Below, piece after piece: positions 54,952 to 62,337 of a DNA stretch of 64,000 nt. The notes below the pieces were generated by a model that was not told where the DNA came from, did not search any database, and saw only the letters and a list, made by a program, of their open reading frames with translations. This DNA comes from Rathayibacter sp. VKM Ac-2759 (lineage in GTDB: Bacteria > Actinomycetota > Actinomycetes > Actinomycetales > Microbacteriaceae). Numbering within the stretch: position 1 is the stretch's first letter; each line of letters starts with the position of its first letter. The stretch is taken from assembly GCF_009834225.1 (NCBI RefSeq), contig NZ_CP047176.1, forward strand, positions 3,224,001 through 3,288,000, written 5' to 3'. A program made the position numbers and the translations under genes.

Positions 54952-54985
54952 CGACGCCTCGCGGCTGGACGGCCGCGAGGCGTCG
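54952..54985 (+). terminator. Terminator after the Asp23 gene
   Basis: Perfect 14-bp stem CGACGCCTCGCGGC (54952-54965) / 54972-54985, loop of 6 bases, preceded by CCCTTTGCG. Confidence 0.85.
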
Positions 54986-55070
54986 TCCGTGCGTCAAGAT
55001 CGGGAGCGCGAGATCCCCGGACCCAGGATCCCACCCTCCCCGACCATCGATTCCGAAGTGGAGGTGCGTC

Positions 55071-55301
55071 GTGGAGCGATCCAGCACCCGGCCCCTTGAT
55101 GTGGACGACGCCGTCACCCTGGTCGCCGTTCTGGCCGCCCTGGAAGCCCTCGTCGCATCCGGGCGGGTACCGGACGGCGATGTCGCCGTCCTCCAGCACA
55201 GCCTGGCGCTGGGCGGAGCCGTGCTGCCCGGCGCCGATGCCGACGAGATCGTCGCCGCACTGGGCGCGCTGAACGGGCGACTCCGTGACACGATCGCCTG
55301 A
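55071..55301 (+). CDS. Small hypothetical protein
   Basis: 76 aa, helical: DVDDAVTLVAVLAALEALVASGRVP and VLQHSLALGGAVLPGADADEI. Starts at GTG 55071 with GTGGAGG upstream. Ala/Val-rich but not clearly a membrane protein. No family recognised. Lies between the Asp23 gene and another small gene, each with its own spacing. Confidence 0.55.
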   Translation: MERSSTRPLDVDDAVTLVAVLAALEALVASGRVPDGDVAVLQHSLALGGAVLPGADADEIVAALGALNGRLRDTIA

Positions 55302-55409
55302 TCGGCGCGCCGCTCGGCGGCTAGTCTGGGCTGGCCCGTCGATGAGGGCCACGTCGACGCGCGGAGGACTCCCGACGGCGCGGCGGCGGACGAGTGCGGA
55401 GGAGCAGCG

Positions 55410-55646
55410 ATGAGCGGAGACCACTTCGTGCTCTCGACCGCCACCCCCTGGGACGACCGCACCGAGATCATCGGCGTGTACGCCTCCGAGGCCTGGGCCC
55501 GGGAGGCGGCGACCACCTGGCTCCGGGCGCCCGACCGCGAGGCGTTCCCCCGCTGCGTCGTGGAGCGCTGGAACGGACCGCACCTGCTCGACCGCGCGCT
55601 GATCGAGGGGATCGACGCGGAGGACGCGGACACCCGCGTCGACTGA
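55410..55646 (+). CDS. Small hypothetical protein
   Basis: 78 aa soluble protein (HFVLSTATPWDDRTEIIGVYASEAWAREAATTWL). ATG 55410 with GAGGAGCAGCG upstream. Strand-helix pattern like small stress or regulatory proteins. No family recognised. Convergent with the pentapeptide gene. Confidence 0.62.
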   Translation: MSGDHFVLSTATPWDDRTEIIGVYASEAWAREAATTWLRAPDREAFPRCVVERWNGPHLLDRALIEGIDAEDADTRVD

Positions 55647-55670
55647 GCCCGCGGCTCCGGCCTCCGCGGC

Positions 55671-56519
55671 TCAGCGGGCCCAGTGAGACGGGCGCGCGAA
55701 GTCGTGCGGCAGCACCGTCGCCGCGTCACCGCGGGTGCTCGAGACCTGCGACTGCGTGAGGTAGATCGCCTCCGACAGATCCGCTCCCGAAACATCGGCG
55801 TCGCGCAGATCGGCCCCGAGCACGTCGCACGCGCGCAGATCCGCTCCGCGGAGATCCGCGGCGATCAGCAGCGCGCCCCGGAGGTCGGCGCCGCGCAGGT
55901 CGGCGCCGGCGAGGGCTGCCGCGACGAGATCGGCACCGGGCGAGAGCCGCTTCCGGGTCGGCCCGCGCCCTCGCCGCCCCGCCCTCGCCGCCGCGCTCGC
56001 CGCGATCAGCGCCGGGCGCGACGCCGCGTACTCCGCGTCGACGTCGAGCGTCAGAACGGCCGCCGCGTCCTGCAGCGTGAGCGCGTGCACCGCGTCGAAC
56101 CGCTCTCGGACGCTCCGGCGGAGGCCCGCGTCGGCGCCGGGCAGCGCCAGGGCGACGTCGAGGTACCAGAGCAGCTCGTGCAGCCGCCGCATCAGCGGGA
56201 AGACCGCGAACATCTCGGCGCGCACCGCGTCGTCGCCGCGCCACGAGACCCCGCCGAACGTCTGCATCGAGACCTTCTGCCCCGCGCCGAAGCAGTCGAA
56301 GACCGTGCAGCCGACGAAGCCCTCGGGGCGCAGGCGCCGGTGGATCGAGCACGAGTCGTCGCCGGCGAGGTTCGTGCACGGGTCGCCGGCGGGCTTGTCG
56401 AGGGGGAAGTCGGCCGAGCGGGCGAACGCGAGCGCGACGCAGCACAGGGCGAAGCAGTTCGCGCAGTCGGCGCCGAGGTCTTCGCGGCGGCCGAGCTCGA
56501 CCCTGGTGCGTGAGGACAT
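55671..56519 (-). CDS. Pentapeptide-repeat protein with N-terminal cysteine cluster
   Basis: 282 aa. Residues 15-85 hold eight Cys, starting DCANCFALCC and including PCTNL, SCSIH, GCTVFDCFGAG, like YkgJ-type zinc/iron-sulfur clusters. A helical middle follows. Residues 215-265 are pentapeptide repeats (ADLRGADLRGALL, ADLRDADVSGADL) forming a right-handed beta helix. Function unknown; pentapeptide folds can mimic DNA or scaffold proteins. ATG 56519 fits the family start; the longer ORF lacks an RBS. Confidence 0.88.
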   Translation of the reverse strand: MSSRTRVELGRREDLGADCANCFALCCVALAFARSADFPLDKPAGDPCTNLAGDDSCSIHRRLRPEGFVGCTVFDCFGAGQKVSMQTFGGVSWRGDDAVRAEMFAVFPLMRRLHELLWYLDVALALPGADAGLRRSVRERFDAVHALTLQDAAAVLTLDVDAEYAASRPALIAASAAARAGRRGRGPTRKRLSPGADLVAAALAGADLRGADLRGALLIAADLRGADLRACDVLGADLRDADVSGADLSEAIYLTQSQVSSTRGDAATVLPHDFARPSHWAR

Positions 56520-56547
56520 CGCCTCCGAGACTACGCGCGGGTGCCGG

Positions 56548-57087
56548 TCAGTGCGCGAGCGCCAGCACACCGACGACGAGCGCACCGAGACCGACGAGGC
56601 CCAGCAGCGAGACGAGGCTCTGCCGCCAGCCGAGTCCCGAGCGGGCGACCGCGATCAGGGCGATGCCGGCGAGCGTGGCGACGTAGACGCCGACTCCGAT
56701 CCAGAGGCCCGTCCGCGGCTCGATCCAGCCGAGCGCCGCGGCGGCCAGGGCGAGCACGGGCACGGAGGCGGAGGCGAGCGCGCCGCCCGCGATCCGCAGC
56801 ATGGTGCGCGCCTCGGCGGCCGAGGGCGTCGCCGCGTGGGTGACCTGGTGCGCGATCACCTCGGCGACGAAGCCCGCCGCCGAGATGCCGACGATCGAGA
56901 CCACGAGGCTGCGCAGCGCGTGCGCCGCGTCGGGTTCGTCGCCGACGGCGTAGATCATGACCACGGCGAGGCCGGTGAACGCGGCGTAGACCCGCTCCTT
57001 GAGCGCCCGGGCGATCTGGTCGAGGGGGACCCTGGAGTCGGCGAGCCGCCGCGACGCCGGACCGCCCGGTCCGGGCCGGCCGCTCAC
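56548..57087 (-). CDS. Hypothetical membrane protein
   Basis: 179 aa. A Gly/Pro/Arg-rich N-terminus, then five predicted helices (YAAFTGLAVVMIYAV, LRSLVVSIVGISAAGFVAEV, and three more). HQVTHAATPSAAEARTML in the first loop. Family not recognised. GTG 57087 lies in the first unit of a 14-bp tandem repeat; the other GTGs in that repeat lead to stops or other frames. It is downstream of deoC on the same strand, 43 bp after its stop. Confidence 0.68.
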   Translation of the reverse strand: MSGRPGPGGPASRRLADSRVPLDQIARALKERVYAAFTGLAVVMIYAVGDEPDAAHALRSLVVSIVGISAAGFVAEVIAHQVTHAATPSAAEARTMLRIAGGALASASVPVLALAAAALGWIEPRTGLWIGVGVYVATLAGIALIAVARSGLGWRQSLVSLLGLVGLGALVVGVLALAH

Positions 57088-57129
57088 GCCCGGCCGCTCA
57101 CGCCCGGCCGCTCACGCCCGGCCGCTCAC
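57078..57129 (-). repeat. 14-bp minisatellite at a translation start
   Basis: GGCCGCTCACGCCC at 57078-57091, 57092-57105 and 57106-57119, plus a 10-base partial copy at 57120-57129. Minus-strand reading gives GTGAGCGGCC in every unit, the start of the downstream gene being in the unit nearest it. Copy-number change would alter the distance from deoC. Confidence 0.9.
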
Positions 57130-57130
57130 G

Positions 57131-57853
57131 TCAGTAGGAGGCGGCGTCGACGCGCGCCGCGCTCGAGTCGCCCGAGAGCCTCGCGGCGAGGTCGCCGAGG
57201 ATCGTGGCCGAGCCGCTCGTGCCGAAGCGGGTCACGCCCAGCTCCCGGTAGGCGAGGAGCGTGTCGAGGTCGCGGACGCCTCCCGAGGCCTTCACCTCGA
57301 CGGCGTCGGAGACCGCGCCGCGCATCAGCCGCAGGTCGTGCTCGTTGGCGCCGCCGCCTCCGAAGCCCGTCGCCGTCTTGACGAAGTCGGCGCCGGCGCG
57401 CTCGGACGCCTCGCTGCCCGCGACGATCTGCTCGTCGTCGAGGTAGCTGGTCTCGAGGATCACCTTGACGACGTGGCCGTCGGCGGCCTCGACCACCGCG
57501 CGGATGTCGTCCTCGACGTCCTGCAGCAGGCCGCTGCGCAGGCGCCCGATGTTGACGACCATGTCGAGCTCGGAGGCGCCGTCGGCGAGGGCCTGGCGCG
57601 ACTCCGCGACCTTCGCCGCCGTCGAGGTGGTGCCGTGCGGGAAGCCGATGACGGTGCCGACGAGGACCCCCGAGCCCTCGAGGCGGGCGACGGCGTGCGC
57701 GATGTCGGAGGGGCGGACGCAGACGCTGAAGACGCCGGACTCGCGCGCCTCGTCGAGCTGCGCGTCGACCTCGGCGCGGGTCAGCTCGGGCTTCAGGATC
57801 GCGTGGTCGATGAGCGCCGCGATCTCGGCGACGGTCGGAAGGCTGCGTGTCAT
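57131..57853 (-). CDS. deoC: Deoxyribose-phosphate aldolase
   Basis: 240 aa class I aldolase. LIDHAILKPELT near the N-terminus. KVILETSYLDD, Schiff-base Lys in FVKTATGFGGGGANEHD and Lys in VEVKASGGVRD. Cleaves deoxyribose-5-phosphate to glyceraldehyde-3-phosphate and acetaldehyde. ATG 57853 is preferred; ATG 57862 in frame is also possible. No other deoxynucleoside genes are adjacent. Confidence 0.95.
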   Translation of the reverse strand: MTRSLPTVAEIAALIDHAILKPELTRAEVDAQLDEARESGVFSVCVRPSDIAHAVARLEGSGVLVGTVIGFPHGTTSTAAKVAESRQALADGASELDMVVNIGRLRSGLLQDVEDDIRAVVEAADGHVVKVILETSYLDDEQIVAGSEASERAGADFVKTATGFGGGGANEHDLRLMRGAVSDAVEVKASGGVRDLDTLLAYRELGVTRFGTSGSATILGDLAARLSGDSSAARVDAASY

Positions 57854-57900
57854 GCGCCCCATTTTACGCGGCGCCTCGGGCGCCTCTCCTACGGACGGTG

Positions 57901-57941
57901 GTGGATCTCGATACGCCCGCTGCGCGGGCTACTCGATCAGC
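57901..57941. repeat. Dispersed CTCGATACG...CTACTCGATCAGC repeat
   Basis: Reads GTGGATCTCGATACGCCCGC then TGCGCGGGCTACTCGATCAGC. The GCCCGC/GCGGGC stem is perfect. Sequences of this form (CTCGATACGC...CTACTCGACCAGC) recur in many actinobacterial intergenic regions, from general knowledge. It starts 39 bp upstream of the deoC start at 57862. Confidence 0.7.
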
Positions 57942-57959
57942 AGGCATGCGGCGGGTTCC

Positions 57960-57980
57960 GACCGATCCGTCACGAACAGC
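57960..57980. repeat. Half copy of the 63-bp hairpin repeat
   Basis: CCGATCCGTCACGAACAGCC resembles one arm of the hairpins at 33244 and 33754 (reverse complement of CGGGCCGTTCGTGACGGATC). The other arm is absent, so it is a truncated copy. Confidence 0.55.
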
Positions 57981-58045
57981 CCCCTGAGCCGAGCCAGGGC
58001 AGCCCTCCGCGACGACTCGATCCTCCGGAACGTGGACAGCAGGAG

Positions 58046-58170
58046 GGAACCCCGAGCGCATCGTCGAATCGCGTGCCAAGCGATTCGACGCAGCGGACGG
58101 AGGACGCTCTGCGGATCCCGGCCACCTCGAGGAGCCGACTGCGGCGAGGGGCGGCGGGGACGCCCCTCGC
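58046..58170 (-). repeat. Diverged, inverted copy of the 133-bp element
   Basis: Colinear with 45982-46108 on the opposite strand with no gaps seen. Hairpin GTCGAATCGC (58063-58072) / GCGATTCGAC (58080-58089) replaces GCGGAATCGC/GCGATTCCGC, two base pairs changed on both sides. Hairpin H1 GCGAGGGGCG (58144-58153) / CGCCCCTCGC (58161-58170) also covaries and keeps the loop. It lies 10 bp beyond the rpsN terminator, in the same orientation to rpsN as the other copy is to the MFS gene. Confidence 0.88.
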
Positions 58171-58179
58171 CCGGGAACA

Positions 58180-58215
58180 CCGAAGGCCCCGGATCGCAGG
58201 ATCCGGGGCCTTCGG
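58180..58215 (-). terminator. Terminator of the rpmB-rpmG-rpsN operon
   Basis: 16-bp perfect stem (58180-58195 CCGAAGGCCCCGGATC / 58200-58215) with a 4-base loop, 48 bp after the rpsN stop. Confidence 0.88.
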
Positions 58216-58263
58216 TCGTGAGCGCAGCGGCCGCTGGTGGTCAGCAGCGCTGCGCGCTGCTGA

Positions 58264-58569
58264 CTACCAGCTCGACTTGGTGATGCCGGGCAGCTCGCCG
58301 CGGTGCGCCATGTCGCGGAAGCGGACACGCGAGATGCCGAACTTCGAGAGGTTGCCGCGGGGGCGGCCGTCGACGGCGTCGCGCGAGCGGACGCGGACGG
58401 GCGAGGCGTTGCGGGGCAGCTTCTGGAGGCCGACGCGGGCCTCCTCGCGGCTCTCGTCGGTCCCGGCCGGGTCGACGAGGGCCTTCTTCAGCTCGAGGCG
58501 CTTGGCCGCGTAGCGGTCGACGACGATCTTTCGCTGCTCATTGCGGGCGATCTTGCTCTTCTTAGCCAT
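58264..58569 (-). CDS. rpsN: 30S ribosomal protein S14 (long, Cys-free form)
   Basis: 101 aa, starts [17 protein letters not shown] and ends [44 protein letters not shown] replaces the CxxC...CxxC zinc ribbon of the 61-aa form. Assembles into the 30S head. Third gene of rpmB-rpmG-rpsN, 2 bp after rpmG. In many actinobacteria the Cys-free forms of these three proteins are induced by zinc lack through Zur; I see no Zur box here. Confidence 0.97.
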   Translation of the reverse strand: MAKKSKIARNEQRKIVVDRYAAKRLELKKALVDPAGTDESREEARVGLQKLPRNASPVRVRSRDAVDGRPRGNLSKFGISRVRFRDMAHRGELPGITKSSW

Positions 58570-58571
58570 AC

Positions 58572-58739
58572 TTAGCGCTCCTCGCGGAAGTCGACGTGCT
58601 TGCGCACTACGGGGTCGTACTTCTTGAGCACGAGACGGTCGGGGTCGTTGCGACGGTTCTTCTTGGTCACGTAGGTGTAACCGGTGCCTGCCGTCGAACG
58701 GAGCTTGATGATGGGACGGACGTCCTGCTGCTTTGCCAT
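58572..58739 (-). CDS. rpmG: 50S ribosomal protein L33
   Basis: 55 aa. Translation begins [20 protein letters not shown], continues [20 protein letters not shown] and ends [15 protein letters not shown]. It has no Cys, so it is the zinc-independent form. ATG 58739 overlaps the rpmB stop by one base (TAATG). A component of the 50S subunit near the E site. Confidence 0.96.
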   Translation of the reverse strand: MAKQQDVRPIIKLRSTAGTGYTYVTKKNRRNDPDRLVLKKYDPVVRKHVDFREER

Positions 58740-58975
58740 TAGATCTTCACCCCACGAGCGAGAATGTCCTTGACGACGGACTCGATGCCACGGGCATCGA
58801 TGACCTTGATGCCCTTGGCCGACAGCGTCAGGGTGACGTTACGGCGGAGCGAGGGGACGTAGTACGTCTTCTTCTGCACGTTCGGGTCGAAGCGGCGCTT
58901 GGTGCGCCGGTGCGAGTGCGAGATGGCGTGTCCGAAGCCGGGGACGGCTCCGGTCACCTGGCAGACTGCTGCCAT
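58739..58975 (-). CDS. rpmB: 50S ribosomal protein L28
   Basis: 78 aa. [31 protein letters not shown] and [17 protein letters not shown] are L28 signatures. A single Cys (no CxxC pairs) marks the zinc-independent form. ATG 58975 has GGAGG 5 bases upstream; a longer in-frame start at 58987 would overlap this RBS. First gene of the ribosomal operon; the promoter must lie in 58976-59140. Confidence 0.97.
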   Translation of the reverse strand: MAAVCQVTGAVPGFGHAISHSHRRTKRRFDPNVQKKTYYVPSLRRNVTLTLSAKGIKVIDARGIESVVKDILARGVKI

Positions 58976-59248
58976 GGTTTCCTCCATGTGTGGTTACCGT
59001 GGGCCACGCGCGGCACGAGGCCCCGCCCGACCCACCCAAGGTCACTTGTCGGCGCACCACCCGCCCACGACGAGACTCTCGCCGGTTGGGCAGCACGCAA
59101 GCGCGTGCAGATGCACGCAACCTGAGTAGCTTAGGCGAGGGCGGACCGGGCCGCAAGGATCGCCGGGCGGCACCGCGTTGCGGGGTGCGCCCGCGCCCCG
59201 CTACGGTCGCGAGTGGCGCCGGGGGTCGAGCGCCGCGAGGGGGACGGC

Positions 59249-60064
59249 GTGGAGCGGATGAGGCGGCGCGCGCTGCTGCTGGGGATCGCCTCCGCCGCGG
59301 TGACCCTGACCGCGTGCACCCCGCAGACCGCGACCCCGACTCCGACACCCACGCCGACTCCGACGCCCACCCCGACTCCGACGCCCACTCCCCCGCGGCC
59401 GTCCCCGACGGTCACCGCCGCCGCGGCTCCGGTGCGGGCCCGCGTGCCCCTGCCCGAGGGGACGATCACCGAGCTCCCCGGCGAGGGGAACCTCCTCGCG
59501 TGGACCGTCGACGACGGCTCCGACACCGAGGTGGTCGCCGCGTACGCGCAGTTCGCGAAGGACACCGGGACGCGGCTGACGTTCTTCCTCAACGGCCAGT
59601 ACGACTCCTGGACGGCGTGCGCGCCCGCGCTCGCACCGCTGGTCGAGTCGGGTCAGGTGCAGCTCGCGAACCACACCTGGTCGCACGCCGATCTCACGAA
59701 GCTCTCGTCCGACGGGATCCAGGAGGAGCTCGGCCGCAACGGCGACTTCATCCGCTCGACGTACGGTGTCGAGGCGGCGCCGTTCTACCGCCCCCCGTTC
59801 GGCTACACCGATCCCGCGAGCCGCGCCGCCGCGGCCGGTATCGGCTACACGGCGACGACGCTCTGGTACGGGTCGCTGTCGGATTCGGGGCGCATCACGC
59901 CGGAGCAGGTGATCGACTTCGCCGACCAGTGGTTCCTGCCGCAGCACATCGTGATCGGGCACGCGAACTTCGATCCGGTGACGCAGGTCTACGCGCAGCT
60001 GGTCGACATCCTCCGCTCGCGCTCCCTCGAGACCGTCACGCTCCGCGACGTCTTCGCGGTCTGA
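59249..60064 (+). CDS. Polysaccharide deacetylase (NodB) lipoprotein with Thr-Pro linker
   Basis: 271 aa. Lipobox LTAC after MRRRALLLGIASAA, then a Thr-Pro repeat linker (about residues 32-58). The NodB domain follows: WTVDDGSD (catalytic base and metal Asp), NHTWSHADL (His pair), YRPPFGY and VIGHANF. Probably removes acetyl or similar groups from cell-wall or exopolysaccharide at the outer face. GTG 59249 has GAGGGGGA upstream; ATG 59258 is an alternative. The TP linker is encoded by a DNA microsatellite-like repeat. Confidence 0.88.
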   Translation: MERMRRRALLLGIASAAVTLTACTPQTATPTPTPTPTPTPTPTPTPTPPRPSPTVTAAAAPVRARVPLPEGTITELPGEGNLLAWTVDDGSDTEVVAAYAQFAKDTGTRLTFFLNGQYDSWTACAPALAPLVESGQVQLANHTWSHADLTKLSSDGIQEELGRNGDFIRSTYGVEAAPFYRPPFGYTDPASRAAAAGIGYTATTLWYGSLSDSGRITPEQVIDFADQWFLPQHIVIGHANFDPVTQVYAQLVDILRSRSLETVTLRDVFAV

Positions 60065-60086
60065 GGCGCGGGGGCGCTCCGCGGGG

Positions 60087-60968
60087 TCAGGGGCGGAGGG
60101 TCGCGCGGGCGGCGGAGGCGATCGCCGTCGCGACCCTCTCGAGGCTCGGGGTGCGCAGCGCCCACTGCTGCCAGTAGAGGGGGACGTCGACGGGCGCGCC
60201 GCCGAGGGCGATCAGGCCGGGGGCGCCGACGGGCGCCTGCAGCTCGGGCAGCATCCCCCAGCCGAGTCCGAGCCGGACGGCCGCCTCGAAGTCGGCCGAC
60301 CCGGGCACGCGGTGCTGCGGGGGCCGTCCGTCGACTCCGCGCGTGTGCAGGTAGCGCTCCTGCAGCCGGTCCTTCTCGTCGAAGACGACCACGGGGGCGC
60401 GGTCGAGGGCGGCGAGGTCTCCGGAGGGGAACCAGCGGTCGGCGAAGGCGGGCGCCGCCATCGCGCGGTACCGCATCACTCCGAGGGACGCGACGGTGCA
60501 GCCGAGCACCGCCTCCGCCTCCGCGGTGACGGCGGCGAGCACCGTGCCGTCGCGGAGGAACGCGGTCGTGTGCTCCTGATCCTCGCGATGCAGCTCGAAG
60601 ACGACATCGGGCACCTCCGCGAGCGCCGGCAGCACCCAGGTCGCGAGCGAGTCGGCGTTCACCGCGAGGGGCACGACGACCGGGCCGGCGGCGTGCACCC
60701 CGTCGCCGTCGAGCGCGCGCACCGCGTCCTCGGCGAGCAGCTCGATCTGTCGGGCGAGGCGGAGGAGCCCGGCGCCCGCCTCGGTCGCGACGACGGGCCG
60801 CGATCGCACGAGCAGCACCCGGCCGGCGGCCGACTCGAGCGCCTTGATCCGCTGGCTGAGCGCCGAGGGCGTGATGTGCAGCGCCCGGGCCGCCGCGTCG
60901 AAGGAGCCGTGCCGGACCGCGGCGGCGAGGGCGCGCAGGCGCGAGAGATCGAGGTCGTCGGTCAGCAT
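60087..60968 (-). CDS. lysG: LysR-family regulator of lysine/arginine export
   Basis: 293 aa. HTH: LSRLRALAAAVRHGSFDAAARALHITPSALSQRIKALE, given in parts: recognition helix TPSALSQRIKALE. Effector domain with VAVNADSLATWVLP-like PLAVNADSLATWVLP, as in ArgP/LysG (IciA) proteins that sense basic amino acids. Divergent from lysE with a LysR box between, the standard lysG-lysE arrangement. ATG 60968 lies at the edge of that box, so its mRNA may be leaderless. Confidence 0.93.
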   Translation of the reverse strand: MLTDDLDLSRLRALAAAVRHGSFDAAARALHITPSALSQRIKALESAAGRVLLVRSRPVVATEAGAGLLRLARQIELLAEDAVRALDGDGVHAAGPVVVPLAVNADSLATWVLPALAEVPDVVFELHREDQEHTTAFLRDGTVLAAVTAEAEAVLGCTVASLGVMRYRAMAAPAFADRWFPSGDLAALDRAPVVVFDEKDRLQERYLHTRGVDGRPPQHRVPGSADFEAAVRLGLGWGMLPELQAPVGAPGLIALGGAPVDVPLYWQQWALRTPSLERVATAIASAARATLRP

Positions 60969-60989
60969 CAGTACTGCTTACGCTACTGA
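60968..60989. promoter_or_regulatory. LysR-type box, lysG/lysE divergent region
   Basis: Perfect inverted repeat TCAGTA-N10-TACTGA. Its left end overlaps the lysG start codon. TCTACAG at 61004-61010 is a good lysE -10 candidate. Confidence 0.75.
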
Positions 60990-61036
60990 AGGAGCATCAG
61001 CTGGTCTACAGAACCGTGCCGCCGTACGGTCGTCCC

Positions 61037-61645
61037 GTGTCCTCCCTCCTCGCCGCCGCCTCCGGTCTGGGCTTCGGCCTCTCCCTCATCGTCGCCATCG
61101 GCGCCCAGAACGCCTTCGTCCTGCGGCAGGGGCTGCGGCGCGAGCACGTGCTCGCGGTCGTCGCGATCTGCGCCCTGGCAGACGCGGCGCTGATCGTCGT
61201 CGGCATCGCGGGGATCGGAGCGGTGCTCGAGTCGGCGCCCTGGCTCCTCGTGGTGATCCGCTGGGGCGGCATCGTCTTCCTCCTGGCGTATGCGCTCCTC
61301 GCCGCGAGGCGCGCCCTGCGGCCGGGGAGGCTCGAGGGAGATCCGGCCGGCGCCTCCACCACGCTCCGCACCGCGATCGGCACCTGCCTGGCGCTGACGC
61401 TGCTGAACCCGCACGTGTACCTCGACACGGTCGTGCTGCTCGGCTCCGTCGCGAACACCCACGGCGACGAGCGCTGGTGGTTCGGCGCGGGCGCGGCGCT
61501 GGGCAGCGTGCTCTGGTTCACCGCGCTCGGGGTCGGGGCGCGGGCGCTGCGACCGCTGTTCCGGAGCCGCGGGGCGTGGCGGGCGCTCGACGCGGGAGTG
61601 GCGGTGGTCATGGTGGCGCTGGCGGTGTCGCTGGCGCTGAGCTGA
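61037..61645 (+). CDS. lysE: LysE/ArgO family amino-acid exporter
   Basis: 202 aa, six helices. GFGLSLIVAIGAQNAFVLRQGLRREHVLAVV is the family N-terminal signature (GxQN). Then LLNPHVYLDTVVLLGSVA (conserved NPH) in helix 4. Exports L-lysine/L-arginine when intracellular levels rise. GTG 61037 fits the family; GTG 61016, seven bases after a -10-like TACAGA, would give a leaderless start with 7 extra residues. Confidence 0.94.
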   Translation: MSSLLAAASGLGFGLSLIVAIGAQNAFVLRQGLRREHVLAVVAICALADAALIVVGIAGIGAVLESAPWLLVVIRWGGIVFLLAYALLAARRALRPGRLEGDPAGASTTLRTAIGTCLALTLLNPHVYLDTVVLLGSVANTHGDERWWFGAGAALGSVLWFTALGVGARALRPLFRSRGAWRALDAGVAVVMVALAVSLALS

Positions 61646-61761
61646 GGCAGCGGCCGGGACTGTCGACATCCGTCCACCCGGCCGACCCGGAGTCGCCGCC
61701 CGCCGCTAGCATGCGGCAGCGGCCGGCCCCGAGCGGCCGCGGACGGAGGACGGCACGGGCC

Positions 61762-62322
61762 ATGCGCATCGCCCTCGTCGACGACGACCCGCGGGTCAGG
61801 CGCGCCCTGGGGGATCTCCTCCGCCGCTCCGACGCGGTCGACGAGCTGAGCGAGCACGGGGACGTGCTCTCGCTGCTCGACCTGATGCGCGAGCGCGCCG
61901 TCGACACGGTGCTGCTCGACATCCGTCTCCAGCACAGCAACGCTCTGGCGGCCGTGCCCGCGATCCGCCGTGCCGGGCCGCGCACGAGGATCGTCGCGAT
62001 GACCGCGGTCGCCGACGCCCCCTTCGCCGCTCACGCGAGGAACGCGGGGGCCGACGCGGTGATCGCGAAGACCGCCCCGAGCGCCGACGTCCTCGACATC
62101 GCCGTAGGGAACCCGCCCCGGACGGGCCTGCCCTGGGACACCCTGACCCCGCGGGAGCACGGGATCGCGGAGCTCGTCGTCGCCGGCTTCTCGGACGCCG
62201 AGATCGCGGTGCGGCTGGGAGTGCCGGCGATGGCGGCGCGGGCCCGCGTGGCGGCGGTGCTCGCGAGGCTGGGCCTCGACGTCCGGGCTCAGCTCGCCTC
62301 GGCCGGGCGAGGCTCTGCGTGA
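61762..62322 (+). CDS. Orphan LuxR-type response regulator
   Basis: 186 aa. Receiver: IALVDDDPRVRRAL, phospho-Asp in VLLDIRLQHSN, AMTAVAD, Lys in VIAKTA. A short linker leads to an HTH, LTPREHGIAELVVAGFSDAEIAVRLGV, whose third helix (PAMAARARVAAVLARLGL) is unusually Ala-rich. No kinase is adjacent. ATG 61762. DNA targets unknown. Confidence 0.85.
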   Translation: MRIALVDDDPRVRRALGDLLRRSDAVDELSEHGDVLSLLDLMRERAVDTVLLDIRLQHSNALAAVPAIRRAGPRTRIVAMTAVADAPFAAHARNAGADAVIAKTAPSADVLDIAVGNPPRTGLPWDTLTPREHGIAELVVAGFSDAEIAVRLGVPAMAARARVAAVLARLGLDVRAQLASAGRGSA

Positions 62323-62337
62323 CGGCCGGGCGCGAGG

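Noticed and set aside
58976..59140. Zur box before rpmB
   Set aside because: No palindrome resembling TGAAAATGATTTTCA-type sites; only GCGTGC/GCACGC repeats.
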